Shown: in pieces, positions 27,721-37,725 of the stretch
Numbering within the stretch: the first letter of the stretch is position 1
Layout: every line of letters starts with the position of its first letter
NCBI RefSeq assembly: GCF_002532075.1
Contig: NZ_LYXE01000063.1
Coordinates: 186,001 to 250,000, forward strand
Origin: Candidatus Chloroploca asiatica
GTDB lineage: Bacteria > Chloroflexota > Chloroflexia > Chloroflexales > Chloroflexaceae
DNA length: 64,000 nucleotides
Direction of reading: 5' to 3'
Program-made: the position numbers and the translations under genes
Notes under the pieces: model-generated
The model's input: the letters and a program-made list of their open reading frames with translations, nothing else
Told to the model about the DNA's origin: nothing
Databases searched by the model: none

Positions 27721-28329
27721 ATGACTCTATATTTCGCCCACGAAAGTGCCTATCTTGATCAACCCTGCACGATAGGGGAAGGCACAAAAATCTGGCATTT
27801 CTGCCACATCATGCCCCACGCAAGCATCGGCGCACACTGCACCCTGGGGCAAAATGTCATGGTTGCGTCACACGTACAAATTGGCAACAACGTCAAAATC
27901 CAGAACAACGTCAGCCTCTACACCGGCGTCGAACTCGAAGACGACGTCTTTTGCGGGCCATCGTGTGTCTTCACCAACGTGGTCAACCCACGTGCACAGA
28001 TCAACCGCCAGCGCGAGTACCAGCCAACGCTTGTCCGGCGCGGGGCCACCATCGGAGCCAACGCGACGATCGTCTGCGGAGCGACCATCGGGCGTTACGC
28101 CTTCATAGGTGCAGGAGCCGTCATACGTGGCAACGTCCCCGACTATGCCCTGATCGTCGGCGTCCCTGGCAAACAACGAGGCTGGATGAGTCGCCACGGG
28201 CAACGCTTGCCACTGCCAGACGAGAATGGTATCATGACGTGCCAGATAAGCGGTTGGCGTTATCGTGAAGAACAACCGAGCCTCGTACGCTGCCTCGACT
28301 GGCCCGAAGACCAGGCCCTGACGGGATAA
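27721..28329 (+). CDS. Left-handed beta-helix acetyltransferase, WbpD/WlbB-like
   Basis: 202 residues made largely of hexapeptide repeats ([40 protein letters not shown]). The beginning [21 protein letters not shown] and the [12 protein letters not shown]-like stretch near 80-95 are the pattern of WbpD/WlbB, which acetylate the 3-amino group of UDP-GlcNAc(3N)A using acetyl-CoA. The AAGAAGAAAA ahead of the ATG is a weak ribosome site and part of it lies in the preceding palindrome. The DegT aminotransferase that would make its substrate follows. Confidence 0.87.
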   Translation: MTLYFAHESAYLDQPCTIGEGTKIWHFCHIMPHASIGAHCTLGQNVMVASHVQIGNNVKIQNNVSLYTGVELEDDVFCGPSCVFTNVVNPRAQINRQREYQPTLVRRGATIGANATIVCGATIGRYAFIGAGAVIRGNVPDYALIVGVPGKQRGWMSRHGQRLPLPDENGIMTCQISGWRYREEQPSLVRCLDWPEDQALTG

Positions 28330-28410
28330 AGAACCAGGCGTGTGCGCATCGCAGTCAGGTGTCCACACACGCCCCAACCGCTGCCTGCGGCTGAAACCAG
28401 GAACAAGCCC

Positions 28411-29535
28411 ATGACAACAGGATCACATCAAGAGCCAATCCCACTGCTCGACCTGAAGGCCCAGTATGCAACACTGCGTGAAGAGATCGCGGCAGCGATC
28501 GAACGGGTCGTTGCGAGTCAACAGTTCATCCTGGGGCCAGAGGTTGAAGCCTTCGAACAGGAAGTCGCTGCGTACAGCCAGTGTACCTATGGCATTGGCG
28601 TCTCTTCGGGCACCGACGCGCTGCTGGTTGCCCTGATGGCAATTGACTTGCAACCGGGCGACGAAATCATCACCACGCCGTACACCTTCTTTGCCACAGC
28701 CGGCTCGATCGCGCGTCTCGGCGGGCACCCAGTCTTTGTTGACATTGACCCCATAACCTACAACATCGACCCGGCGGGCATCGAGGCAGCGATCACCTCG
28801 CGCACCAGAGCGATCATGCCGGTGCATCTCTTTGGGCAAATGGCCGACATGGAACCGATCATGGGCCTCGCAGAATATCACGGCCTCTATGTCATCGAGG
28901 ATGCAGCGCAGGCGATCGGCGCGGAATACCGCGGGCGGCGAGCCGGATCGATTGGGCACATGGGCTGTTTCAGCTTCTTCCCCTCAAAAAACCTAGGCGG
29001 CTTTGGCGACGGGGGCATGGTAACAACGAACGACCCCAAACTCGCCGAACGGATCAGACTGCTACGCGGCCATGGTGCGCACCCAAAATACTACCACCGC
29101 ATCATCGGCGGCAACTTCCGGCTCGACGCGCTGCAAGCGGCCGTCTTGCGGGTCAAGCTCACCTATCTCGACGAGTGGACAGCAGCGCGACAGCAGAACG
29201 CCGAGCGCTACCGCCAACTCTTCAGCGCAGCCGGAGCGAACATCGGGCTACCAGAGGATGCGGGCTACGGGCGCCACATCTACAACCAGTTTGTGATTCG
29301 GAGCGAGCGCCGCGACGACCTCATGGCCCACCTAAAGGCACACCAGATCGGATGTGAAATCTACTACCCGGTACCGATCCACCTACAAGAATGCTTTAGC
29401 AGGCTAGGCTACGAAGTAGGCAACTTCCCGGCGAGCGAAGACGCGGCCGAGGAGACCCTAGCGATCCCGGTGTATCCGGAACTGGGGGAGGAGCGACAAG
29501 CCAGGATTGTCGATACCATTCATACCTGGATCTAA
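28411..29535 (+). CDS. DegT/DnrJ/EryC1 aminotransferase, WbpE/WlbC-like
   Basis: 374 residues from the ATG at 28411 (CAGGAAC nine bases upstream). PLP-binding Lys193 sits in [21 protein letters not shown] supplies the Asp that pairs with the pyridine nitrogen, and [10 protein letters not shown] is the phosphate-binding stretch. This family aminates 3-keto or 4-keto nucleotide sugars. With WbpB-like and WbpD-like neighbours it most likely makes UDP-GlcNAc(3N)A from the 3-keto intermediate. It is followed 6 bases later by an AT-rich gene, an abrupt change of base composition. Confidence 0.88.
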   Translation: MTTGSHQEPIPLLDLKAQYATLREEIAAAIERVVASQQFILGPEVEAFEQEVAAYSQCTYGIGVSSGTDALLVALMAIDLQPGDEIITTPYTFFATAGSIARLGGHPVFVDIDPITYNIDPAGIEAAITSRTRAIMPVHLFGQMADMEPIMGLAEYHGLYVIEDAAQAIGAEYRGRRAGSIGHMGCFSFFPSKNLGGFGDGGMVTTNDPKLAERIRLLRGHGAHPKYYHRIIGGNFRLDALQAAVLRVKLTYLDEWTAARQQNAERYRQLFSAAGANIGLPEDAGYGRHIYNQFVIRSERRDDLMAHLKAHQIGCEIYYPVPIHLQECFSRLGYEVGNFPASEDAAEETLAIPVYPELGEERQARIVDTIHTWI

Positions 29536-29541
29536 AAAATC

Positions 29542-30216
29542 ATGTTGATTTCTGAAGAAGCGCACAAGTACCTTCGTGGAGAGCATTTTTCAAACGGATG
29601 GTCGCTTGCGATACCCAAGCAACAGCGCATCGTTTCGCGCAACAAGCGTCTGGTTGAGCTTGCCCAGAACAAATCCGTTCTTCACATCGGATGTGCTGAT
29701 CATACCATTTTAATTCAGCGCAAAATCAAAGAGGGCACGTACCTGCATGAGTTATTACAACATAGCAGCAGCAAACTCGTAGGAGTAGATATAAATCCTG
29801 AAGGTATAGAGGTGATGCAAAAGCTAGGTTTTCCACATATTTACCATCCCTCAATGGTACCAGAAGGAAAATACGATCTTCTCATTGCTGCTGATGTCAT
29901 TGAACATGTACCAAATGTCAATGTTTTTTTGACCGATCTGAAACGATACAACTTTGACAGACTGATTATTACAACCCCGAATGCCTACCGAAGAATAAAC
30001 CGAAGACAATACAAAGCAGAAATCATCAACACCGATCATCGGTACTGGTTTTCGCCTTTTACGTTAGCAAAAGCAGTAACAGACGCACAATACCAAGTCG
30101 AAGCGATCGAATTCACCGATTACCCATCAAAATTTAGATTATACCGCAACGTACTCCTCAAAAAATATCCTTTACTTCAGGATGGCCTGCTCATCATTGC
30201 AACGAAACAGGCTTAA
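29542..30216 (+). CDS. SAM-dependent methyltransferase-like protein
   Basis: 224 residues. VLHIGCADH is SAM motif I, LVGVDINPEG the strand-2 acidic loop, and YDLLIAADVIEHVPNV the motif-II region. It is probably a class I methyltransferase in glycan modification. Base composition is much more AT-rich than the preceding genes, and the ribosome site is not clear. It begins a three-gene AT-rich stretch (to 32878) that looks imported. Confidence 0.75.
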   Translation: MLISEEAHKYLRGEHFSNGWSLAIPKQQRIVSRNKRLVELAQNKSVLHIGCADHTILIQRKIKEGTYLHELLQHSSSKLVGVDINPEGIEVMQKLGFPHIYHPSMVPEGKYDLLIAADVIEHVPNVNVFLTDLKRYNFDRLIITTPNAYRRINRRQYKAEIINTDHRYWFSPFTLAKAVTDAQYQVEAIEFTDYPSKFRLYRNVLLKKYPLLQDGLLIIATKQA

Positions 30217-30222
30217 CGACCT

Positions 30223-31482
30223 ATGAAAGAGATCTGGATTCTGACGAGTTCATTTCCTTATGGATCCGGCGAACAATTCTTAGAGACAGAGATTGGATAT
30301 TGGTGTCAATTAGAGGGAGTTAAAGTCACTTGTCTTCCAATACTTGCGAAGGGGGAGATACGACCGGTTCCAACAAATATCTCAATCGATCGCTGCATTG
30401 CTCACAACAATCCCTCAACAAAAATTCTTTCACTTTTTCAAGCGCTATTTTCTGTAATCTTTCTACGTGAAGTTATCTGGTTACAACAAAACAGAGCTTG
30501 CTCGCTCCATAGTATCTTGCTTGCCTGGCGCATGACAGCAACAGTCATACGCATATATACAAGCTTAAAGCACAAGCGCAAAAAAACAGACGCCGAGTCC
30601 GTAGTTTGTTATAGCTACTGGTTTGACATTGCAACGTATGGATCTGCGTTGTTAAAACAGCAAAATTTATTACAAAAAGTTGTCACACGAGCACACAGTT
30701 CAGATGTGTATCAAGAGCGTCAAAAAGAGCATTATATGGCTCTTAAAAGACAATTCAGAGATAAAGTTGATAAGATTTTCGCCATTTCGCAAGCAAGTTA
30801 CGATTATCTGCACAAGGAATATGCTATATCCCAGGATCGGCTTACCATTGCGCGGCTTGGTGTTCGCATTGCGCAGGAGCTAACGCCACCATCACCAGAT
30901 GGCAAGGTGGCGATTGCATCCATTGCCTTCTGTACACCTATCAAACGAATTGATCGCATCATTGATGCGCTTGCTTTTGCATCAGAACAGATCGGACAAG
31001 AAATAGATATAGATTGGGTGCATCTTGGGGGTGGAGATCTTCAGGATGAACTGAGGACATATGCCCAAAAGATTCTTGGAAAACGCAGCAAAGTCAGGTT
31101 TACATTTATGGGTCATCTTGAAAATCAAGAAGTCTTACGTTACCTCAAAACACATTCTATTGATGTGCTAATCAATACAAGTGAGTCTGAAGGTATACCT
31201 GTTTCAATTATGGAAGCAATGGCGCACGGCATTCCAAGCATTGCACCGGCTGTAGGTGGTATTCCAGAACTGGTACGACCGGAACATGGATGGTTATTAT
31301 CAGCGCAACCCTCAATAGAAGAGATAGCTTGCGCCGTGTGTGCCTATGATCACTATAAAGATAACCAGACACGTCAGGCAGCAAAACAATGGATCATCAA
31401 ACACTTCAACGCCGAGAGCAATTACACATCATTCGTACAGCAGGTTATTGATGATATGAAACCGGTGGCGGGGAAAGAATAA
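30223..31482 (+). CDS. Glycosyltransferase, GT4 family
   Basis: 419 residues. MKEIWILTSSFPYGSGEQFLETE is the acceptor-domain start seen in exopolysaccharide GT4 enzymes (in part). The donor half shows FCTPIKRIDRIIDAL and SESEGIPVSIMEAMAHGIPSI, with the E-x7-E pair. It lies 6 bases after the methyltransferase and 1 base before the flippase gene. AT-rich like its neighbours. Sugar specificity is unknown. Confidence 0.87.
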   Translation: MKEIWILTSSFPYGSGEQFLETEIGYWCQLEGVKVTCLPILAKGEIRPVPTNISIDRCIAHNNPSTKILSLFQALFSVIFLREVIWLQQNRACSLHSILLAWRMTATVIRIYTSLKHKRKKTDAESVVCYSYWFDIATYGSALLKQQNLLQKVVTRAHSSDVYQERQKEHYMALKRQFRDKVDKIFAISQASYDYLHKEYAISQDRLTIARLGVRIAQELTPPSPDGKVAIASIAFCTPIKRIDRIIDALAFASEQIGQEIDIDWVHLGGGDLQDELRTYAQKILGKRSKVRFTFMGHLENQEVLRYLKTHSIDVLINTSESEGIPVSIMEAMAHGIPSIAPAVGGIPELVRPEHGWLLSAQPSIEEIACAVCAYDHYKDNQTRQAAKQWIIKHFNAESNYTSFVQQVIDDMKPVAGKE

Positions 31483-31483
31483 C

Positions 31484-32878
31484 ATGGGTTCCAAGGACGA
31501 CAAGCCACCACGTCAACTGGGTCTGAGCAAAATAGCGACAAATATTGGGCATACTCTTGGGCGTCAATTGCTTGGCTTTCTGTTTGGTCTTGGAACCGTT
31601 GTCGTTATAGCCCGGGTACTTGGTCCTGAAGGCAATGGACAGTATGCCATTGCTCTGCTCCTCCCAACATTTCTCTTGACCATGTTAGAATTAGGCATTG
31701 GGGCAGCAAATGTGTATTATGTAGGTGGTCAAGTAGTAAGACTGCATACTGCTTTTAAGGCTAGTCTCTATATATGGATAGGCCTTACATGTATTGGTAT
31801 GCTTCTTGGGAGTTTATCAGTCATATTCTATGCTGATATCCTCTTTCCTGGGATGCCAACCCTACTCCTCTGGTTAGCCATCCTCTCCTTCCCATCAGGA
31901 CTACTACAATTTTATCTTGGCAGTTTGCTGCAAGCAGTACAAGATTTTCGTCGTTATAATCTCGCAACCATTTCCTTACCTGCCATGATGTTTGGCGTCG
32001 TATCATTACTCTTTGTCATCGGGGGAGGGATTACCTCCGTTATGGTTGCTCTCGTGCTTGTTCAGATTGTCAACGTCATCATCCATTATCTGTTAGTTCG
32101 CCATCATCTGAGATCTGATGTAAATGAGATGCTGAAGACAGAACAAGACATCAATCATAAACAATATACAATCCAAGCCGCAAAGTATGGCATAAAAGCC
32201 CACGGAAGTGGAATTTTGACTTTTATCAATTACCGAGCAGACCTATTCCTGGTTAATTTAATCCTAAATCCAGCTACAGCGGGTATTTATGTGATTGCAA
32301 TATCGCTCAGTGAAAAGTTATGGTTTCTTTCACAGTCGATCAGCACTGTCCTGCTCCCGCGCCTAGCAGAACTACATCATGATGACGAGATTCGCAAGCA
32401 ACTAACCCCCTTAATTGCCCGTTGGACGCTCATCTTCACAACCGCAGGAGCTATTGTGCTTGCCATTATCGCCCCATCTTTGATTATGATCTTATTTGGC
32501 CCAGCCTATAGAGAAACCCTCAAGCCTCTTCTTTTTTTACTACCGGGCATTGTAAGTTGGAGTCTCGTGCGGATTTTAGCGAATGACCTGGCATCACGTG
32601 GACGCCCTGAATTAAATATGTACAATATGGCAGTTGTTGTGGTGATTAATATCGTAGGAAACATTGTTTTGATACCACGCATGGGCATCACAGGTGCCGC
32701 CCTTGCGACGACTATTGCATATCTTGTAGCTTGTGTTATTCAAGTTTCGATGTATGCACAGGTGAGTAAAAACTCTTGGTATGAAGTTTTCCTTTTCAAT
32801 GCATATGATGCACAGATTATTCATCAATTACACCTTGTCTTAGCTAAAATCACCCGCCCGAAATCAGTGAATCCATGA
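31484..32878 (+). CDS. Polysaccharide flippase (Wzx-like, MOP superfamily)
   Basis: 464 residues with about 12-14 membrane helices, typical of O-antigen/exopolysaccharide flippases that move lipid-linked repeat units across the membrane. The N-terminal GRQLLGFLFGLGTVVVIARVLGPEGNGQYA segment (in part) is the family start. No polymerase of Wzy type is recognised with confidence in the window. The last 4 bases overlap the epimerase start (ATGA). Confidence 0.85.
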   Translation: MGSKDDKPPRQLGLSKIATNIGHTLGRQLLGFLFGLGTVVVIARVLGPEGNGQYAIALLLPTFLLTMLELGIGAANVYYVGGQVVRLHTAFKASLYIWIGLTCIGMLLGSLSVIFYADILFPGMPTLLLWLAILSFPSGLLQFYLGSLLQAVQDFRRYNLATISLPAMMFGVVSLLFVIGGGITSVMVALVLVQIVNVIIHYLLVRHHLRSDVNEMLKTEQDINHKQYTIQAAKYGIKAHGSGILTFINYRADLFLVNLILNPATAGIYVIAISLSEKLWFLSQSISTVLLPRLAELHHDDEIRKQLTPLIARWTLIFTTAGAIVLAIIAPSLIMILFGPAYRETLKPLLFLLPGIVSWSLVRILANDLASRGRPELNMYNMAVVVVINIVGNIVLIPRMGITGAALATTIAYLVACVIQVSMYAQVSKNSWYEVFLFNAYDAQIIHQLHLVLAKITRPKSVNP

Positions 32879-33966
32879 TTATGCATATCCTCACCGTCCT
32901 CGGCGCTCGCCCGCAATTCATCAAAGCCGCGCCCGTCAGCAAGGCGCTGCGCGAGGCCGGTCACCATGAATACCTGGTGCATACCGGTCAGCACTACGAC
33001 CACGCGATGTCACAGATCTTCTTTGATGAGCTTGGCATTCCGCAGCCGGACGTCAACCTGGGGGTTGGTTCGGGTGGGCATGGCAAACAGACCGGCGCGA
33101 TGCTGATGCGGCTGGAAGAGGTGATCCTTGAGCAACGGCCGGATTGGGTGCTCGTCTATGGCGATACAAATTCCACGCTGGCTGGCGCACTGGCTGCGAT
33201 CAAATTGCACGTGCCCGTCGCCCACGTAGAGTCCGGGCTGCGCTCTTTCAACCGCACGATGCCCGAGGAGCACAATCGAATCTTGACCGACCACTGCGCC
33301 GACCTGCTCTTCTGCCCCACCCAGACTGCGGTGGATAACCTGGCACGGGAAGGGATCACCCAGGGTGTTCACTTGGTCGGTGATACGATGTATGACGCTG
33401 TCTTGCAGTTCGGCGAGCTTGCCCGCCATCGCTCGCGCATCCTGGAAACTCTTGACCTGACGCCCAAACAGTATCTGCTGGCGACCGCGCATCGGCCCTA
33501 CAACACCGATAACCCAGAGAATCTACGCTCCATCATATCGGCCTTTGTCACATGCGGCGAAACGGTGATTTTTCCGGTGCACCCGCGCACACAGGCGCGG
33601 ATGGTAGAGGCTGACGTGATGGAGATGCTCAAAGATTCACCGCAGGTTCGATTGATCGAGCCGGTGGGCTACCTGGATATGTTGATGCTAGAGCAGAACG
33701 CTCGAATGATCCTGACCGATTCGGGTGGGATGCAAAAGGAAGCCTATTTTTTTGCGGTACCATGTGTGACCCTGCGGCCAGAGACAGAGTGGGTGGAGAC
33801 GGTCGAGGCGGGGTGGAATGTGGTGGTTGGGGCACATACAGAGAAAGTATTGGAAGCGCTTACTCGTAGTCTGCCGGCTGAATACTCATTTGGCTATTAC
33901 GGGGCAGGCAATGCGAGTAGAAAGATAATGGAAACCCTTGAGGATCAACATAACAGATCGCACTAG
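32875..33966 (+). CDS. UDP-GlcNAc 2-epimerase family, WecB/WbpI-like
   Basis: 363 residues. VLGARPQFIKAAPV at the N terminus, VYGDTNSTLAG, HVESGLRSFNRTMPEE and the later LTDSGGMQKEA are the conserved blocks of non-hydrolysing epimerases. Two substrates are possible: UDP-GlcNAc (WecB, giving UDP-ManNAc) or UDP-GlcNAc(3NAc)A (WbpI). HTGQHYD..MSQIFFDELGIP resembles the WbpI side, and the other three genes of that pathway are present. The gene returns abruptly to high GC after the AT-rich genes. The ATG at 32875 overlaps the flippase stop. Confidence 0.87.
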   Translation: MIMHILTVLGARPQFIKAAPVSKALREAGHHEYLVHTGQHYDHAMSQIFFDELGIPQPDVNLGVGSGGHGKQTGAMLMRLEEVILEQRPDWVLVYGDTNSTLAGALAAIKLHVPVAHVESGLRSFNRTMPEEHNRILTDHCADLLFCPTQTAVDNLAREGITQGVHLVGDTMYDAVLQFGELARHRSRILETLDLTPKQYLLATAHRPYNTDNPENLRSIISAFVTCGETVIFPVHPRTQARMVEADVMEMLKDSPQVRLIEPVGYLDMLMLEQNARMILTDSGGMQKEAYFFAVPCVTLRPETEWVETVEAGWNVVVGAHTEKVLEALTRSLPAEYSFGYYGAGNASRKIMETLEDQHNRSH

Positions 33967-34051
33967 ATATATATTCAGAAGTTAATCTCATTTCAAGAAC
34001 GAAAAATTTTCAGATCCGAAAAGCAAACTGTAGACAATATAGGAATCATAA

Positions 34052-35407
34052 ATGAGTGAAATGCGAAAGGTTTTGATCTTGGCTTACTATTTCCCGCCGC
34101 AAGGAGGTTCAGGCACTCTTCGAGTGGCAAAATTCTGTAAATACTTGCAGGAATATGGTTGGGAACCAGTCGTAATCACCACTTCATTTATTTCCCACTA
34201 TGATTGGGGGTTGCTGCATGATTTGAATAAAAATCTAGAGATTTATCGCACTTATGACCTATATTTAACCTTGAGCAGACTAGGTATCATTAAAATATTT
34301 GGACGATCTTCAAGTAATCTAAATAATATCCAGAAAATATCCACATCTTCAGAATTGATTTCAGTTATCAAAAGATTACTCATTTCTGGAATAAAACCAT
34401 CCATACAAAATATAATTAACCTAGAGGTTAATGTTAGGTCTTGGCGTTTTTCTGCATACCACAAAGCATGTTCGGTGATTGAACAAGGTAAGATCAACGC
34501 GATTTTTACCACCTCTCCTCCTCATTTGCTTCAATCTGTTGGATATCGATTGGCAAAACGATACCCACATCTACCCTGGATCATGGATTTGCGGGATCTG
34601 TGGAGCCAGAGTCACTTGATTGTTGGTACGTCTTCGTACAACAAAACATATCTCCAAGAGCAGGAGTATCTACGCTCCGCAGACAAGACCTTAGTTGTGA
34701 CCGAGGGTATTCGCAGATTGACCTTGAAAAAGTTTCCGGAATTGCGAGAAGACAAGGTATTCACACTAACCAATGGCTACGACGTTGATGATTTTCGTGA
34801 TATTAAAGTTAAATTTATCAACAAAAAATTCACACTAACATTTATAGGATCATGGTATAAGGCGCGCAGTGAAAATTCGTTTATCTCTGCACTATATCAA
34901 TTAGCCACCAATTCTAACTTTTTACAACGTATCCAGTTTAGATTTGTGGGCAATATTTCTGCAGATATTCAGAAACAATTAGCACCTCTTGCTGACACTG
35001 GTTTTATAGTGTTTCGACCTCAAGTAACACATCGAGAAGCGCTATCTGAAGTGCTTAACGCTGATGTGGTTATCCTTATTGAGTCAAATCTATTTGAGTT
35101 GAAATTAAACCATTCCAATAAATTGTTCGAGTATCTAGGTAGTGGCAAACCAATTTTGGCTATTGCCCCTATAGACGGTGAAGCTGCGCAACTGATTCGG
35201 CAAGAGAGGGCAGGGATTGTAGTAGATCCCGATAATCCTAACGAGATATGCTATGGCATAGTTGATCTCTTTAATCGTTTTGAGCATAATCCACACCGTG
35301 ATATCGTACTGGGGACTTATCCTAATTACAACAGAAAAAATCTCACAAGGGAATTGGCCAATATCCTAGACGAGGTGTGTGCCCAAAAGATACTGGATAG
35401 GGAGTAA
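34052..35407 (+). CDS. Glycosyltransferase, GT4-like
   Basis: 451 residues. The ATG at 34052 follows AGGAATCATAA. The N terminus KVLILAYYFPPQGGSGTLRVAKF is a GT4-like start with the glycine loop (in part). The donor domain shows LTFIGSWY, and NKLFEYLGSGKPILAIAP with the conserved Glu. This is one of the most AT-rich genes in the window and follows an 85-base AT-rich gap, so separate acquisition is likely. Function within the glycan pathway is unassigned. Confidence 0.8.
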   Translation: MSEMRKVLILAYYFPPQGGSGTLRVAKFCKYLQEYGWEPVVITTSFISHYDWGLLHDLNKNLEIYRTYDLYLTLSRLGIIKIFGRSSSNLNNIQKISTSSELISVIKRLLISGIKPSIQNIINLEVNVRSWRFSAYHKACSVIEQGKINAIFTTSPPHLLQSVGYRLAKRYPHLPWIMDLRDLWSQSHLIVGTSSYNKTYLQEQEYLRSADKTLVVTEGIRRLTLKKFPELREDKVFTLTNGYDVDDFRDIKVKFINKKFTLTFIGSWYKARSENSFISALYQLATNSNFLQRIQFRFVGNISADIQKQLAPLADTGFIVFRPQVTHREALSEVLNADVVILIESNLFELKLNHSNKLFEYLGSGKPILAIAPIDGEAAQLIRQERAGIVVDPDNPNEICYGIVDLFNRFEHNPHRDIVLGTYPNYNRKNLTRELANILDEVCAQKILDRE

Positions 35408-35410
35408 ACT

Positions 35411-36229
35411 ATGAACCATGAGCTTCAGGTAAAACAAAACGAACGAAGTGGCTACGGTGATGCTATTGCATTTCTGCGGTCTTTGCCGAATGGGGAAAGC
35501 ATAATCACAGAAAATTTCCTTTATGAGGATGTTGACCTTGCGCTTGAGCAGTTCTGCCAGAGTCAGGAATGGCACAACACCTTGGCTGAATTGAAAGTAA
35601 AATCAGGAATGAAAGTTCTTGACTATGGAGCAGGGCGTTGCCTTGCTTCGGCTGCCTTTGCCAAAGAGGGATGCCAAGTCACGGCCATTGACATCAACTC
35701 GAGTGAAGACGTGGGACTTGGTCTGCTGCATACGTCTCGGGCATTTGAACCGTACAGAGATAGAATTCACGCTGTTGTTACCGACGGTGAATACCTTCCA
35801 CTTGCAAGTAACACTTTCGATATTGTCTACTGTCGTGAAGCGCTCCACCATGCATTTGATCTCGGAAAACTCGTAATAAATCTGACTCAAACATTAAAAT
35901 ATGGTGGGACATTCTACGCCTACGGCGATCATCGTCGCCCATGGTGGAGTAGCGATGAACAGTTTCGTCAACGCCATCCCGCCGTTCCGTTTGGGGTAAA
36001 TGAACATAGTTATCTCGAGTCTGAGTATGTGCAGACCCTGCGGAAGGCTGGTCTGCGCAAGATTGCGGTCAAGCCAATTGTGCGTGGACAACCCCAGCAT
36101 TGGGTTCATCGCATGGTCGTAGCAATAACACAGATGCCTCTGCTGGGACAAGGACTGCGACCGTTGTATGATCGCTTCCTGCATTACACATCAATCGGCA
36201 GTCAAATCATTATTGTCGGTAGAAAATAG
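35411..36229 (+). CDS. SAM-dependent methyltransferase
   Basis: 272 residues. GMKVLDYGAGRCLASAAFAKEG is SAM motif I (in part), TAIDINSSEDVGLG the strand-2 region, and LASNTFDIVYCREALHHAFD the post-II region, all of the type-11 class. GGGAG stands seven bases before the ATG. It lies 3 bases after a GT4-like gene and 9 before another. The C terminus has one hydrophobic stretch (about 235-265). Substrate unknown; sugar O-methylation is a context guess. Confidence 0.8.
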   Translation: MNHELQVKQNERSGYGDAIAFLRSLPNGESIITENFLYEDVDLALEQFCQSQEWHNTLAELKVKSGMKVLDYGAGRCLASAAFAKEGCQVTAIDINSSEDVGLGLLHTSRAFEPYRDRIHAVVTDGEYLPLASNTFDIVYCREALHHAFDLGKLVINLTQTLKYGGTFYAYGDHRRPWWSSDEQFRQRHPAVPFGVNEHSYLESEYVQTLRKAGLRKIAVKPIVRGQPQHWVHRMVVAITQMPLLGQGLRPLYDRFLHYTSIGSQIIIVGRK

Positions 36230-36238
36230 CCCATTGCT

Positions 36239-37432
36239 GTGAAGATCCTTTTTGTTACACCCTATTTTCCCTATCCAACGGTGGCCCATGCAGGTGGCGT
36301 GTATGTGTTTCAGATGATCAAGGGATTGACCGAACGTGGTCATCACGTTGCCTTGCTTTCCCTTGTTACTGAGGCCGAAGCATGCCATCTGGCAGCAATG
36401 AAGGCGATCTGTAGCCGTGTTGTTTCGATTCCTACCGATCCGCACTGGCGCCATGCGGTGCAGTATTTGCCACGCCACGTGCTCGCTCCGGCAACCTTTC
36501 CAGGCTGGCATCCGAAGCTGGCAATGGTCTTGCAAAACCTGATGAATCAGGAAACCTTTGACGTTGTGCAACTTAATTGGAGTGAACTGGGCCAGTACGT
36601 AGGCTTATTCAAGCGAAAAAGTGCGACGGTGTTATGTGCAATTGATGTATTGTCGACGACGCTTGAACGGGACTGTGTCAACGAGAAGAATTTTGTGCGT
36701 AAGCTCTGGCTATATTGGTATGCCAAGGATGCCAAGCGCTATGAAAATAAGATCTATCCTCAGATAGACCATATCATCACGCTGTCGCAGAAAGATCACA
36801 ACTATCTGATGACCCATATGCGTCATGTGCAAGCAAGTGCCTTGCTGCCTGGTGTTGATGAGGCCCTTCTGCAACTGTCACTCCAGTTGCATCAATCCAA
36901 AGATATTGTGTTTGTTGGCCATATGCAACGGCCATTCAATGTAAGTTCTGTTTTATGGTTTTATCACCAGGTCTTTCCGTATGTACGCCAGCAGGTGCCT
37001 GAGGCCCGTTTATTGGTGGTCGGCGCAGATCCTCCGCATACCATTACAAGCCTGACAAAGGATCCAGGTGTTGTTGTGACAGGTTCAGTTGAACGAATCG
37101 AGGGCTTTTATGCTTCATCGCGGCTCGCCATCGTCCCTCTTTTTGTTGGGGGCGGCATTATCAAGAAGGCAATTGATGCGCTGGCAGCCGGATGTCCAAT
37201 CGTTACGACAAGCATTGGGGTGGAAGGCATTGCGGTACGCGACGAACAAGAAGTGCTTGTTGCTGACGATGCCGCAGCCTTTGGGCGTGCGGTAGTACGC
37301 TTGCTGCACGATGATCTGTTGTGGCTGCAATTAGCCCGCGCAGGTCGAGAACGTGTGCTGCGTGACCATGCCTGGCCCTCAACGATTGCAACTCTCGAAT
37401 CGATCTACCAGAAGGTCTGCGATCGTGCCTGA
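36239..37432 (+). CDS. Glycosyltransferase, GT4-like
   Basis: 397 residues from a GTG at 36239. The start KILFVTPYFPYPTVAHAGGVYVF and the end GRERVLRDHAWPSTIATLESIY, with FVGGGIIKKAIDALAAGCPIVTT carrying the donor-site motif (in parts), fit GT4 enzymes with a GT1_4-type second domain. The middle part, MQRPFNVSSVLWFY, gives the donor-domain start. It overlaps or abuts the GT2 fragment that follows. GC content is intermediate. Confidence 0.85.
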   Translation: MKILFVTPYFPYPTVAHAGGVYVFQMIKGLTERGHHVALLSLVTEAEACHLAAMKAICSRVVSIPTDPHWRHAVQYLPRHVLAPATFPGWHPKLAMVLQNLMNQETFDVVQLNWSELGQYVGLFKRKSATVLCAIDVLSTTLERDCVNEKNFVRKLWLYWYAKDAKRYENKIYPQIDHIITLSQKDHNYLMTHMRHVQASALLPGVDEALLQLSLQLHQSKDIVFVGHMQRPFNVSSVLWFYHQVFPYVRQQVPEARLLVVGADPPHTITSLTKDPGVVVTGSVERIEGFYASSRLAIVPLFVGGGIIKKAIDALAAGCPIVTTSIGVEGIAVRDEQEVLVADDAAAFGRAVVRLLHDDLLWLQLARAGRERVLRDHAWPSTIATLESIYQKVCDRA

Positions 37433-37436
37433 TGCC

Positions 37437-37622
37437 ATGCCTCAACTCTCCATCATTATCGTCAACTGGAATACCCGCTCCCTGCTGCACGCGCTTTTGA
37501 CTACGCTTGTGCCACATCTTCAACAGGATCAGGCTGAGATCATTGTTGTTGATAATGCGTCAGATGATGGCAGTGGGGCGATGGTGGCCGCTGGTTTTCA
37601 GAAAAAACGACATCTTTTTTAG
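37437..37622 (+). pseudogene. Truncated 5' fragment of a GT2 glycosyltransferase gene
   Basis: 61 codons starting at the ATG at 37437. The reading LSIIIVNWNTRSLLHALL...VVDNASDDGS matches the N terminus of the intact GT2 protein at 40253, but the homology ends after VAAGF and unrelated AT-rich sequence brings a stop at 37622. At DNA level 37445-37599 and 40273-40427 differ at 7 of 155 positions. It cannot make a functional enzyme because the metal- and acceptor-binding parts are missing. It is taken as a duplication remnant. Confidence 0.85.
37445..37599 (+). repeat. 155-bp direct repeat, left copy
   Basis: Aligned without gaps to 40273-40427 with 148 identical bases. The copies are 2.8 kb apart and flank the 841-residue membrane-protein gene. 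Left boundary sequences differ immediately outside the repeat. Confidence 0.9.
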
Positions 37623-37725
37623 CGACGAAATTTAACTCAAAAAAAGCCCAAATTCTTTTCAAAAACATACGATAAAAGGTCAAATGGGAGACACCCTGTT
37701 AACCGACAGCGAGGCTTATTGAAGA

